DNA from: CAYRJA01 sp964424455
GTDB lineage: Bacteria > Bacteroidota > Bacteroidia > Chitinophagales > UBA10324
NCBI GenBank assembly: GCA_964424455.1
Contig: CAYRJA010000013.1
Span: 1-44,352 of the forward strand
Length of the DNA stretch: 44,352 nt
Direction of reading: 5' to 3'
Below are positions 33,894 through 42,538 of the stretch, piece by piece (the first letter of the stretch is position 1; each line of letters opens with the position of its first letter). The position numbers and the translations under genes are program-made. A model generated the notes under the pieces. It was given only the letters and a program-made list of their open reading frames with translations. It did no database searches and was not told where the DNA came from.

Positions 33894-36380
33894 TTAATAT
33901 GGATCTACATCCATCTCTATCCGTAAAGATTTAAGCCCCGGCTGTTCCAAAAGTTTACTGACTGCATTGCGGAGATGCCATTTCACTTCGTGAATAAACG
34001 AGCCGGACTTTTCCAATTTCAGTAACAACTCTTTTATGTGATAAGTCTGGATGCGCGATACAAACGGCTCTGAAGGACCGAGTAATCTTTTTCCAAGAAG
34101 CCCTTTTAACTCATTTGCCAATTGACCGGATGCTTCACTCAGCGTTTTCGGGTTTTTATGTTTCAATGTTACTTTAATCAGTCTTGTAAAAGGAGGATAC
34201 GAAAACTTGCTGCGGTGTGCAATTTCCCATTTGTAAAACGACTCGTAATCATAGTCGCTGATAAATTGCAGTGTAGGATATTTCAGATTGTTGGTTTGTA
34301 TCACCACTCTGCCGCGTTTGTGTTTTCTGCCTGCTCTTCCTGCCACCTGTTCCATCAGTTGATAGGCGCGCTCTGTTGCCCGGAAGTCAGCATAATTGAT
34401 AAGTTGGTCGGCGCTCATTATTCCTACAAGCGATACTTTGTCAAAGTCCAGTCCCTTAGTGACCATTTGAGTTCCCACCATCGCCTGCAACTTTCCTTCT
34501 TCAAAGTCATGAATGATTTTGTTGTGCCCTGTTTTAGTGCGGATGGCATCAACATCCATTCGTCCGATTTTCAACTCCGGAAAATATATCTGAAGTTCAT
34601 CTTCAATTTTCTCAGTACCGAATCCTTGTACAAGAAGCGATGTACTGTTACAGGCAGGACATTTCGTATAGTTATTCCGGCGATAACCGCAGTAGTGGCA
34701 TTTCAACTCATTGTGGAGTTTGTGATAAGTTAAACTCACATCACAATTTGGGCATTGCGGAATCCATGCACAAACACTGCACTCAATAAACGGAGCATAG
34801 CCGCGACGGTTTTGAAACAGAATGAATTGCTCTTTTCTGTTAAGCACATTTTGCATTTCCTCCATCAGTACCGTAGTGAAGAGTGATTTCATTTGCTTTC
34901 GCTTCTTCTGCTCTTTTGCATCCACCAGTACAATTTCCGGCAACTGAATACCACTGAAGCGTTCGCTTAGCGTTACTAATCCATACTTATCATTAAGTGC
35001 ATTGTAATAACTTTCAAGTGATGGCGTGGCAGTTCCTAAAAGAGTTTTTGCCTGATGAAGAGAAGCTAAGTAAATGGCAGAATCGCGTGCATGGTAGCGT
35101 GGCGCAGGATCTTGCTGTTTGAAAGAAGCATCGTGCTCTTCATCAATAATCACCATGCTTATATTTTCAAAAGGAAGAAACAGAGCCGAACGGGCGCCAA
35201 GTACTATATCATATTCGCGGCTCAATAGTTTGTTCCATATTTCAATCCGTTCATTCTGATTGAACTTGGAATGATAGACTCCTATACGACTGCCAAAATA
35301 TTTTTGCAGTCGTGTAACTAACTGAGTGGTTAAAGCAATTTCAGGGACGAGATACAATACCTGTTTCCCCTTTTTAATTTCTTCTTCCATCAGCCGGATG
35401 TAGATATTCGTTTTGCCGCTGGCTGTTACACCGTGAAGTAAGACAGTATTGTGAACAGTAAATTTATTTTTCACTTCATCACAGGCATGTTGCTGATTTT
35501 TGCTGAGGATAAAATTTTGAGTTTCTTTCTCTTTTGTTTCTAATCTGTCAACTGTCCAAACCGCCTGAATGAAGATATTTTTCTTCACTAATCCGTCAAG
35601 GGCTGACGGTTGTGCATCTGCTTTCTTTAGCAATTCACTTCTTGAAATACCGTTGACATTCTTTTTTTCAGAGCGAAACAAATGAAGGTAAGCCATCAGA
35701 AGCGCAAGTTGCTTTGGCGCTTTTTCCAGATCAGTAAATAATGACTGAAGCGCTTCATTATTTTCAAATTCAACATTCAATTTTATAAAAGTTGCCTTGC
35801 GCGGACGATAGCGTTCTTGTAATTCTTCTTTCAGCAGAATCACTTTTTTCGTTAGTAATCCATCAATAACTTTTCGGGTACTGCTGTGACTTAAAATCTT
35901 CTCTACTTCTTTCAACTGCAATTCACGATGAGAGTGTAACGCTTCCACTACTAAAAATTCATTGTCGCTCAATATACTTTCGTTGCCTTCCTTATAATCA
36001 GGATGAAGCAGAATGGAACTTTCACTTTCTAATTTGAATCCGGAGGGTAGTGCAGCATTCATCACTTCTCCTTCATAGCACATATAGTAATCGGTCATCC
36101 AGTTCCAAAGCTGAAATTGTTTCTCATTTACAATTGGCTTTTCATCTAACACACTGAGAACTGTTTTTACTTTAAAATCTTTCGGACGGTTATTATGGAG
36201 TGACTTGATTATTCCCGCATAAATTTTTTTTCTTCCAAACTGAATCTCTACTCTTTTCCCAACTGTAACAGCGCCTTCCAACTCCTTGGGAACACCGTAG
36301 GTATAGTTGGTCGGCAGCGGTAATGGCAGAATTACCTCTGCAAATAAATTTATATCGTCAAATAAATCCTGTGGTGTCAT
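33894..36380 (-). CDS. priA: Primosomal protein N' (replication restart helicase PriA)
   Basis: An 828-residue superfamily 2 helicase. Walker A is LLHGVTASGKTNIY, Walker B is MVIIDEEHDASFKQQDPAPRYHARD, a signature of PriA. The two zinc sites are in ECSVCAWIPQCPNCDVSLTY and KCHYCGYRRNN with CPAC following. The N-terminal 3' DNA-binding domain (AEVILPLPLPTNYTYGVP) and the C-terminal domain (DVDPY end) are complete. It reloads the replisome at stalled forks. A -7-like TATTTTCG lies about 20 bases upstream on the minus strand. Confidence 0.96.
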   Translation of the reverse strand: MTPQDLFDDINLFAEVILPLPLPTNYTYGVPKELEGAVTVGKRVEIQFGRKKIYAGIIKSLHNNRPKDFKVKTVLSVLDEKPIVNEKQFQLWNWMTDYYMCYEGEVMNAALPSGFKLESESSILLHPDYKEGNESILSDNEFLVVEALHSHRELQLKEVEKILSHSSTRKVIDGLLTKKVILLKEELQERYRPRKATFIKLNVEFENNEALQSLFTDLEKAPKQLALLMAYLHLFRSEKKNVNGISRSELLKKADAQPSALDGLVKKNIFIQAVWTVDRLETKEKETQNFILSKNQQHACDEVKNKFTVHNTVLLHGVTASGKTNIYIRLMEEEIKKGKQVLYLVPEIALTTQLVTRLQKYFGSRIGVYHSKFNQNERIEIWNKLLSREYDIVLGARSALFLPFENISMVIIDEEHDASFKQQDPAPRYHARDSAIYLASLHQAKTLLGTATPSLESYYNALNDKYGLVTLSERFSGIQLPEIVLVDAKEQKKRKQMKSLFTTVLMEEMQNVLNRKEQFILFQNRRGYAPFIECSVCAWIPQCPNCDVSLTYHKLHNELKCHYCGYRRNNYTKCPACNSTSLLVQGFGTEKIEDELQIYFPELKIGRMDVDAIRTKTGHNKIIHDFEEGKLQAMVGTQMVTKGLDFDKVSLVGIMSADQLINYADFRATERAYQLMEQVAGRAGRKHKRGRVVIQTNNLKYPTLQFISDYDYESFYKWEIAHRSKFSYPPFTRLIKVTLKHKNPKTLSEASGQLANELKGLLGKRLLGPSEPFVSRIQTYHIKELLLKLEKSGSFIHEVKWHLRNAVSKLLEQPGLKSLRIEMDVDPY

Positions 36381-36451
36381 AAAAATATCACTACGAAAAT
36401 ATTCATTACAGCATTAGGAGCGCTGAAAAAATCTGCTTTTCAGTTAATGAA

Positions 36452-37615
36452 TTAATCAAGCGGTTTAGCTCTGAAAAATGGTTTAGCAGGGTCAAATACT
36501 TTCCGGTAGGTGATGTATCGTTTTACTACAGTGGTGCCAAGGTTCTCCACCATCCTAACCATTTTGGGGTTAAAATCGCCTACCCAGTTCATCTCTAAAT
36601 TCTTGTACCGGTTCATCGGTTGAACAGTTTTTGCAGCGGCAATAATGATAGCGCCTTCTATTCCTTTCCCCTGAAATTCAGGTGTTACACCAAATACCAC
36701 ACCTATCATTCTGTCTATCACCGTTACTTTTTTGTAGTAAAGAAATTTCAGTCTTCCCCACCAGTTGAAATTGTTTCCAACCCTTTTGAAAATCTGATTG
36801 ATGTCGGGCAACATCATGAAAAACGCAATCGGCTTATCTCTGAAATATCCAAACCAGATAATTTTTTCATCCATAACCGATTTCATTCTTTCAAAAATCG
36901 AATATGCCTGCTCAGAAGTTATATCCTTGTGATGCTCCATTTTTGCCCAACTGGCGTTGTAAATAATCTTGAAGTCTTCTACATACTTTTTTAACTGCTC
37001 TTTTTTTATGTGCTCAAAACGAAAAGCAGAACTCTGCGCAATACGGTTTGCTTTTTCTTTGAATCGCTCAGGTACTTCCTTCGCCACCTCATAGTTGAAA
37101 ACAAGCTGATTGAAGTAAGTCTGAAATCCGTAACTTTCAAACAGTTCTTTGTAGTACGGTGGATTATAGTTCATCTGATAAGTCGGAGGAGTAAAACCTT
37201 CAATCAGACAGCCCCACCACTGATTGCGCTCACCAAAATTTATGGGACCATCCATTGCTCCCATTCCTTTTGATGCAAGCCAGTTTTTTCCCGCATCAAA
37301 TAAAATCTTTGCTGCCGCTTTATCATTTATACATTCAAAAAATCCGACTCCTCCATGAACATATTCAGTAGTGTGAGAAGTTTTAGGATGAATGAAAGCG
37401 GCAATTCGACCTACATATTCTCCTTTGTCATTCTGTAACACCCAACGGGTTACTTGTCCTCCTTTCTTTAATAATTTATTTTTCTCCGGATCAAATACTC
37501 CTTCAATGTCCTGATCTAAATGAGGAATCCAGTTTTTATCATTTTTGTAAATCAGATTTGGAACATCAAGAAAAGCCCGTATTGTATTTCTGCTGCTTAC
37601 TTCAATTAACTTCAT
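36452..37615 (-). CDS. GNAT-like N-acetyltransferase superfamily protein
   Basis: A 387-residue cytoplasmic protein of a Bacteroidota-typical family usually called hypothetical or GNAT. The pattern GGVGFFECINDKAAAKILFDAGKNW with GMGAMDGPINFGERNQWWG is characteristic of it, and the C-terminal half contains an acetyltransferase-like core ending TPEFQGKGIEGAIIIAAAKT (the acetyl-CoA loop) and LEMNWVGDFNPKM. Substrate unknown. It has a -7 element 21 bases upstream and is divergent from gldB; priA follows on the same strand 71 bases later. Confidence 0.75.
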   Translation of the reverse strand: MKLIEVSSRNTIRAFLDVPNLIYKNDKNWIPHLDQDIEGVFDPEKNKLLKKGGQVTRWVLQNDKGEYVGRIAAFIHPKTSHTTEYVHGGVGFFECINDKAAAKILFDAGKNWLASKGMGAMDGPINFGERNQWWGCLIEGFTPPTYQMNYNPPYYKELFESYGFQTYFNQLVFNYEVAKEVPERFKEKANRIAQSSAFRFEHIKKEQLKKYVEDFKIIYNASWAKMEHHKDITSEQAYSIFERMKSVMDEKIIWFGYFRDKPIAFFMMLPDINQIFKRVGNNFNWWGRLKFLYYKKVTVIDRMIGVVFGVTPEFQGKGIEGAIIIAAAKTVQPMNRYKNLEMNWVGDFNPKMVRMVENLGTTVVKRYITYRKVFDPAKPFFRAKPLD

Positions 37616-37635
37616 AACTAATATCCTGAATTGTT

Positions 37636-37643
37636 CAAAGGTA
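37636..37643 (-). promoter_or_regulatory. -7 element TACCTTTG for the GNAT-like gene
   Basis: Exact TAnnTTTG match on the minus strand, 20 bases before the ATG. Confidence 0.5.
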
Positions 37644-37676
37644 ACAAGAGAAAATTGGAGAGTAATAACATAAGAT

Positions 37677-37684
37677 TATTTTCG
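37677..37684 (+). promoter_or_regulatory. -7-like element TATTTTCG for gldB
   Basis: One mismatch to TAnnTTTG, 13 bases before the ATG at 37698. Confidence 0.35.
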
Positions 37685-37697
37685 CATCATTTAATCC

Positions 37698-38723
37698 ATG
37701 ATGCACCGTAATATTTTTTTATTTGTTATTCTGATGTCACTCCTGCTTACTGATTGTAACTGCGGAAAGAGTAAGTATTATGTTGATGTGTCAGGAATAA
37801 AAGTGAATCTTGCAGTAGAGAGATTTGATAAAGATTTTTTGGCGCTTGAAGAAAAAAATAATGAAGAGAAGATAAATCTGTTGAGAAAAAAATATCCTGC
37901 ATTCTTTCCCTTTTTCATTGAACAAATAAGTATGTTGGGTAACGCAAACGATACTACTTCCGCACTGCGCGACAGCATCCATCTTTTTTTAACTGATGCT
38001 TATTTCAAAAAAGTATTTGACACAACAGAAATTGTCTATGATAAAATTGACGATGTAAAGTCAGGATTGGAGGAAGGAATCAAGCATTACAAATATTATT
38101 TCCCTGATTTTATTGTTCCGAAAGTGATAACTTATGTAAGCGGTCCGCGTTGTTTCACTTATGAAGACAGTTTGCTGGCGATTGGTTTGGACAATTATCT
38201 GGGAGCAGATTATTATTTCTATAAAATAGTTCAGCCGCCCATTCCGAATTTCTTGGTTCGCCGGTTAAGCAGAGAATATATTGTACCGAATGCAATGCAG
38301 GTGCTGGCAACCAATTCCTTTCCTTTTATGGATGATGGGAAAAAACTTTTAGATGAGATGGTTTATAATGGAAAAATATATTTTCTGTTACAGCACATTT
38401 TACCCGATACTCCTGATTCGCTGATTGTCGGATATAAGCAGAAAGATTTAGACTGGTGCGATGATAACGAAAGTGAAATCTGGAAATACTTTATTAAGAA
38501 CAATCTTATTTATCAAACTGATCAACTCGTCTATAAAAAATATGTGAATGACGGGCCCAACACTTCCGGAATGCCTGCAGAAGCGCCGGGAAATATCGGT
38601 TCATGGGTGGGATGGAAAATTGTTCAGCAATATGCGAAGAAGCATCCTGAGCTTTCTCTGTTACAGATTATGCGCGAGCGTGATTCTCAGAAAATTCTGA
38701 CGGGATCGAAGTACAAGCCGTAA
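37698..38723 (+). CDS. gldB: Gliding motility lipoprotein GldB
   Basis: A 341-residue lipoprotein with a lipobox at the end of LFVILMSLLLTDC, so Cys20 is the likely acylated residue. GldB features are VNLAVERFDKDFLALE, YPAFFPFFIEQI, the domain containing YYFPDFIVPKVITYVSG, LSREYIVPNAMQVLATN, and NIGSWVGWKIVQQYAKKHPE followed by a C-terminal LTGSKYKP. Some of these resemble a DUF2268-like metalloprotease fold without an active site. GldB is needed for gliding and for stability of the T9SS-linked machinery in Flavobacterium; other gld genes are not in this window. Confidence 0.88.
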   Translation: MMHRNIFLFVILMSLLLTDCNCGKSKYYVDVSGIKVNLAVERFDKDFLALEEKNNEEKINLLRKKYPAFFPFFIEQISMLGNANDTTSALRDSIHLFLTDAYFKKVFDTTEIVYDKIDDVKSGLEEGIKHYKYYFPDFIVPKVITYVSGPRCFTYEDSLLAIGLDNYLGADYYFYKIVQPPIPNFLVRRLSREYIVPNAMQVLATNSFPFMDDGKKLLDEMVYNGKIYFLLQHILPDTPDSLIVGYKQKDLDWCDDNESEIWKYFIKNNLIYQTDQLVYKKYVNDGPNTSGMPAEAPGNIGSWVGWKIVQQYAKKHPELSLLQIMRERDSQKILTGSKYKP

Positions 38724-38760
38724 ATAACAGGTTGTACGAAAAGAAGAATGAAAAAATATT

Positions 38761-39813
38761 TTACCCTTCTGACTCTTTTGTTTTACCCGAATAAGAATGA
38801 AACAAAACAAATACAGCTATCGAGAAAGTTATCAGCCCGCCCAACTGGTGCAGCACTCCGAGTGTTACAGGAACTTTACCTTGTGAATTTATCAAAGTAA
38901 AAACACCTAAAGTTACCTGAACAAGAATCATCAGCAGCAGTAAATTGATTCCTGATTTTATTGCGGGCGACAATGAAAGTTTTCTTGCTTTCATCCACAG
39001 GAGAAAAATCAGCAACATCAGAATATATGCTGTGGTCCGGTGAATAAGCTGGACAAATGCCGGATTCTCAAATAAAGTATGCCATTGCGGATTGGAGAGC
39101 ATGAAAGTATTCTCCGGAATCCATGAGCTGCCGATTTTCGGAAATGTTGGATACCATATAGCTGCGGGGGCTATCCCGCCTGCCATAAAACCACCGAACC
39201 CTAATTGAATAAAGACAATGATTACGATGACCCATGAGAATTTCTTCAAGGATGAATTATCCGAAACTGTAACAGCGTAAAACTGCTGAAGCGCCAACCA
39301 GAGAAGATAAGCGAGCAGGATAGTGGCAAGTAACAAGTGTGCGCATAAACTGTAAGGGCTTACCCACGGGACTTTGTTCAACCCTGTAGAAACCATAAAC
39401 CATCCTAACGCTCCCTGCAAGCCGCCGAGAAAAAAAACAAATAACAGCCGGTACAAAAGTTTTCTGTTTATTTTTTTCTGTAACAGAAAGATGATTAACG
39501 GAATCAAAAATACAGGGGCAAACAACCGCGCCCACAGCCGGTGTATATATTCCCACCAGAAAATAGTTTTGAAGCCGCTTACAGTCATATCGGTGTTAAT
39601 CAGCTTCCCTTGCGGCGATTGTTTGTAGTCGTCAAAAACTCTTTCCCATTCCTGATGATTCATCGGCGGCAATGTGCCAATCACCACATCCCATTTTGTA
39701 ATGGATAATCCTGATTCAGTAAGCCGCGTTATACCACCAATCACTACCTGAATCACCACCATCACCACCCCAATCATCAGCCATATACCAATTTGTTGTT
39801 TTGATTTGTTCAT
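38761..39813 (-). CDS. ctaA: Heme A synthase (COX15/CtaA family)
   Basis: About 350 residues with eight membrane helices. The family signature GGITRLTESGLSITKWDVV is near the N-terminus, followed by FWWEYIHRLWARLFAP with a heme-ligand His, LQGALGWFMVSTGL, YSLCAHLLLATILLAYLLW, LIHRTTAYILMLLIFLLW and LGVLHQLGGLITFSIAVF. This is the longer COX15 type common in Alphaproteobacteria and Bacteroidota. It oxidises heme O to heme A for an aa3-type cytochrome oxidase, so the organism respires oxygen. The open frame reaches 39885, but that would overlap tRNA-Phe; the ATG at 39813 (MNKSKQQIG) is the better start. Confidence 0.93.
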   Translation of the reverse strand: MNKSKQQIGIWLMIGVVMVVIQVVIGGITRLTESGLSITKWDVVIGTLPPMNHQEWERVFDDYKQSPQGKLINTDMTVSGFKTIFWWEYIHRLWARLFAPVFLIPLIIFLLQKKINRKLLYRLLFVFFLGGLQGALGWFMVSTGLNKVPWVSPYSLCAHLLLATILLAYLLWLALQQFYAVTVSDNSSLKKFSWVIVIIVFIQLGFGGFMAGGIAPAAIWYPTFPKIGSSWIPENTFMLSNPQWHTLFENPAFVQLIHRTTAYILMLLIFLLWMKARKLSLSPAIKSGINLLLLMILVQVTLGVFTLINSQGKVPVTLGVLHQLGGLITFSIAVFVLFHSYSGKTKESEG

Positions 39814-39853
39814 TCGATAGAAAAATAGTGAACAGCAGGGGATAAAAAGAAAG

Positions 39854-39926
39854 TGGTCGGAGCCAGAATTGAACTGGCGACGCAAGGATTTTCAGTCCTT
39901 CGCTCTACCAACTGAGCTATCCGACC
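39854..39926 (-). tRNA. tRNA-Phe (anticodon GAA)
   Basis: A 73-base cloverleaf on the minus strand. The acceptor stem GGTCGGA pairs with TCCGACC, the D-arm is GCTCAGTTGGTAGAGC, the anticodon arm AAGGA-CTGAAAA-TCCTT gives anticodon GAA, and the T-arm loop is TTCAATT. The discriminator is A and the 3' CCA is not encoded. It lies just before the heme A synthase gene. Confidence 0.96.
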
Positions 39927-39947
39927 AACTTATAAATTGAAGGAGCG

Positions 39948-39955
39948 CAAATGTA
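39948..39955 (-). promoter_or_regulatory. -7 element TACATTTG for tRNA-Phe
   Basis: Exact TAnnTTTG match 21 bases before the tRNA 5' end on the minus strand; overlaps one TGTAACA word (39952-39958). Confidence 0.5.
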
Positions 39956-40063
39956 ACAGTTAATCGGAAATTTAAAAACTGTGAAAGGAAAATAACCCCA
40001 TAGCTCTTTCAATAGTTTCAAATCTAAAGAAACCACCCTTCAAGTATTCTTTTGAAGAAAATG

Positions 40064-40435
40064 TTAGAACGGTAAATCGTCATTCACCGGCTGAGTGGGA
40101 ATTTCCTGTTTTGGAGCAGCAGGTTGCTGATAAGTATTTCCTCCGCTGTTGGAAGAGGATGCTCCTGTAACATCAATCCGCCATGCACGCAGGTCGGTGT
40201 ACCAGCGCCCGTTAAATTCACGCGACTCCACATTTACGGCAACTTTTAAATCAGTTCCGGGTGTGAGGTTTTTTATCATCTCCACTTTATCACCCCAGCA
40301 GGAAATACATATTTTCTTAGGATACTGTTCGGAAGTTTCAATAATCATTTCCTGTTTTACCCAAGTTCCGTTTTTACCGGTTCCGGTTTGTTCTGCGTTT
40401 AGCTGAATGAGTTTGCCTTGTAATTCGAGAGCCAT
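40064..40435 (-). CDS. DUF3127 protein, single-strand-DNA-binding-protein-like
   Basis: A 123-residue protein of the Bacteroidota family DUF3127. It has an OB-fold look (ELQGKLIQLNAEQTGTGKNG, WVKQEMIIETSEQYPKKICI, VAVNVESREFNGRWYTDLRA) and a low-complexity tail ending DDLPF, the acidic-tip form of SSB C-termini that recruits repair proteins. It is distinct from canonical Ssb (shorter core). A -7 element lies 21 bases upstream. A role binding single-stranded DNA is inferred from the fold and tail. Confidence 0.85.
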   Translation of the reverse strand: MALELQGKLIQLNAEQTGTGKNGTWVKQEMIIETSEQYPKKICISCWGDKVEMIKNLTPGTDLKVAVNVESREFNGRWYTDLRAWRIDVTGASSSNSGGNTYQQPAAPKQEIPTQPVNDDLPF

Positions 40436-40456
40436 AATTAAATTTTTACAAGCGCC

Positions 40457-40464
40457 AAAAGTAT
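40457..40464 (-). promoter_or_regulatory. -7 element TACTTTTG for the DUF3127 gene
   Basis: Exact TAnnTTTG match on the minus strand; leader of about 15 bases. Confidence 0.5.
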
Positions 40465-40525
40465 AAATTGTTCTTAGAGAGAAAAGAAAAAATTATGAAA
40501 TCCTACCCAGCTTTCGATAAGATTT

Positions 40526-40650
40526 TCCGTACCCGCCGAGTCACTGCTGCTATGGCTTGTGCGTGTGCGCAGGACTCGGCGGTGGATTGGATGTTCTGAT
40601 TATTATAGTGTGATTCCATTCTTTTTTGTCCCTGCATAGTCTCTCGTAGA
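40526..40650 (-). mobile_element. Orphan 3' arm of a RAYT element (hairpin repeat plus last transposase codons)
   Basis: The hairpin 40535-40580 (arms GCCGAGTC/GACTCGGC) and the following GGATTGGATGTTCTG match the left end of the intact RAYT element at 32.5 kb in the same orientation. Beyond it, the minus strand encodes STRDYAGTKKNGITL and a stop at 40603-40605, against YRDAGIFETKKNGTTL at the C-terminus of the intact transposase. The rest of the transposase is missing, so this is a truncated relic. It fills the middle of the 302-base gap before the histidine kinase; the rest of that gap shows nothing but the DUF3127 promoter. Confidence 0.82.
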
Positions 40651-40737
40651 GGACTTTGCGGAAACGGAACTCTTTAGGGGCTGATTATTTGTTATTGCGT
40701 TTCAAATCAGATTATTTTCTTTGTAAGAAAATACAAT

Positions 40738-42534
40738 ATGTACCGAAAAATCGTCTGCATCTTACTCCTGTTTCTTTCGCAGACAGTAACAGCCCAAACG
40801 GAAACAGATTCGCTGCGTAATATTCTGAAGCAACATACCTCTGCCGATAGCGTCAGGGTGCAGGCGTTGGTGAGTCTTTCCAATAGCATACTTTACACCT
40901 CTCCCGATTCAGCCCTTCAACTGACGGAAGAAGCGCTGAATGTGGCAAAGAAAACCGGATGGCAGAAAGGAATGGCGCTCGCTCACCGCCAGCAAGGAAT
41001 GTGTTACTATTCGCAAGCGGATTATACAAAAGCTTTGGACTGTTATCATCGGGCATTGAAACAGGCAGCCGGGCTGAATGATAATTCTCTTGAAGCCAGC
41101 GTGTACAACTGCATCGGTAATATTTATGCTGACATGGAAGAATATGACAAGGCGCTGGACTATTACCACAAAGATCTTGCTGCTGCAAAGCTGACCAATA
41201 ACCCATCGGAAGAATTGATAGTGCTGAGTAACATCGCTGCCGTGTACACTGATAAAAATGAACTGGACAGCGCACTTCATTATTTTTTGCAAAGCCACCG
41301 TATTGCAGAACATATCGGTAAAAAGAAATTAGATGCGGCGCTGCTGAATAACATTGCTATTGTCTATAAGAAGAAAGAAGATTACACCAAAGCAATTGAT
41401 ATATTCAACAAGAGTTTAACTCTCTGCATTGAAACGGAAAACAAAAATGCTCAAGCCACTGCACTGAATGGAATGGCTCAGGTATATATTCTTCTTAACG
41501 ATTATTCAAAAGCAGAGAACTACAGCTTGCAATCTCTTGAATTGTCTAAAGAACTGAAACAGATTCAATGGCAAACGAATGCTTATCAGGCGCTGGCTCT
41601 TATTTATGAGAAGCAAAAAAAATATGAGCAGGCGCTTTACGGATATAAAAATTATGTTCTGCTCCGCGACAGTGTAATGGATGAAGAAAAGAAATCAGAA
41701 ATCACTCAGAAAGAAATGCAGTTTGAATTTGAAAAGAAGGAAGCGCTGGCAAAAGCAGAATTATCCAAACAAAAAATTATGAGAAATGCTGTTACCGGCG
41801 GTGCAGCAGTTTTATTGATTGCTGCTTTTATGAGTTTTATCTTTTACAGGAAACGGACAGATGCCATTCAAAAGAAAAAAGAAGCGGAGTTTCGTTCTGA
41901 AGTTTCAGAAACGGAAATGAAAGCGTTGCGTGCGCAGATGAATCCGCATTTTATTTTCAATTCGCTGAATTCTGTCACTGATTTTCTGTCTAAGAACGAT
42001 GTAACAGCCGCTGAGAATTACCTTATGCGTTTTGCCAAAGTGATGCGCATGATATTGGAAAATTCTGAGCAAAAAGAAATCAGTTTATCTGAGGAACTCC
42101 GTTCGCTCGAACTTTATATGCAATTGGAATCACAGCGGCTGAAAAACAAATTCAGTTATGAAATAAAAGTGGACGAATCTATTGATAAAGAAAATACCGT
42201 AGTGCCACCGTTAATTTTGCAACCCTTTGTTGAGAATAGTATATGGCATGGGATTTCGCCCAAGCCCGGAAATGGAAAAATCAATATTGAAATAAGAAAG
42301 GAAGGCGACATGATTATCTGCATTGTAGAAGATAACGGAGTGGGAAGAAGAAAAACGGAACAAATTTCAACCGGAATAAAACACGGTGAGAAAAAATCAA
42401 TTGGGATGAAAATCACCCGTTCACGGATTGATATTCTTAACAGGATAAAAAAATCAAAAGCGGCAGTGGAGTTATTTGATTTGCCTGAAGGATTAAGAGT
42501 GGAAGTTAAATTACCTTTATCCCTTAGTTTCTGA
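40738..42534 (+). CDS. TPR-containing sensor histidine kinase (LytS/YehU-type, PF06580)
   Basis: A 598-residue protein with signal peptide (IVCILLLFLSQTVTAQ), about six tetratricopeptide repeats in residues ~50-330 (units such as YNCIGNIYADMEEYDKALDYY), one membrane helix (GGAAVLLIAAFMSFIFY near 360), a short coiled coil, and a His_kinase domain with ALRAQMNPHFIFNSLNSV, where H404 is the phosphorylation site. The ATP-binding part has LILQPFVENSIWHGI and VEDNGVGRRKTE. The TPR region would lie in the periplasm as the sensor. It is followed after four bases by the LytTR response regulator, so the two form a two-component system; signal unknown. Confidence 0.93.
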   Translation: MYRKIVCILLLFLSQTVTAQTETDSLRNILKQHTSADSVRVQALVSLSNSILYTSPDSALQLTEEALNVAKKTGWQKGMALAHRQQGMCYYSQADYTKALDCYHRALKQAAGLNDNSLEASVYNCIGNIYADMEEYDKALDYYHKDLAAAKLTNNPSEELIVLSNIAAVYTDKNELDSALHYFLQSHRIAEHIGKKKLDAALLNNIAIVYKKKEDYTKAIDIFNKSLTLCIETENKNAQATALNGMAQVYILLNDYSKAENYSLQSLELSKELKQIQWQTNAYQALALIYEKQKKYEQALYGYKNYVLLRDSVMDEEKKSEITQKEMQFEFEKKEALAKAELSKQKIMRNAVTGGAAVLLIAAFMSFIFYRKRTDAIQKKKEAEFRSEVSETEMKALRAQMNPHFIFNSLNSVTDFLSKNDVTAAENYLMRFAKVMRMILENSEQKEISLSEELRSLELYMQLESQRLKNKFSYEIKVDESIDKENTVVPPLILQPFVENSIWHGISPKPGNGKINIEIRKEGDMIICIVEDNGVGRRKTEQISTGIKHGEKKSIGMKITRSRIDILNRIKKSKAAVELFDLPEGLRVEVKLPLSLSF

Positions 42535-42538
42535 AAAA

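Noticed and set aside
39814..39885. 24 extra N-terminal codons for heme A synthase
   Set aside because: They overlap tRNA-Phe and do not resemble the family's start; the ATG at 39813 fits.
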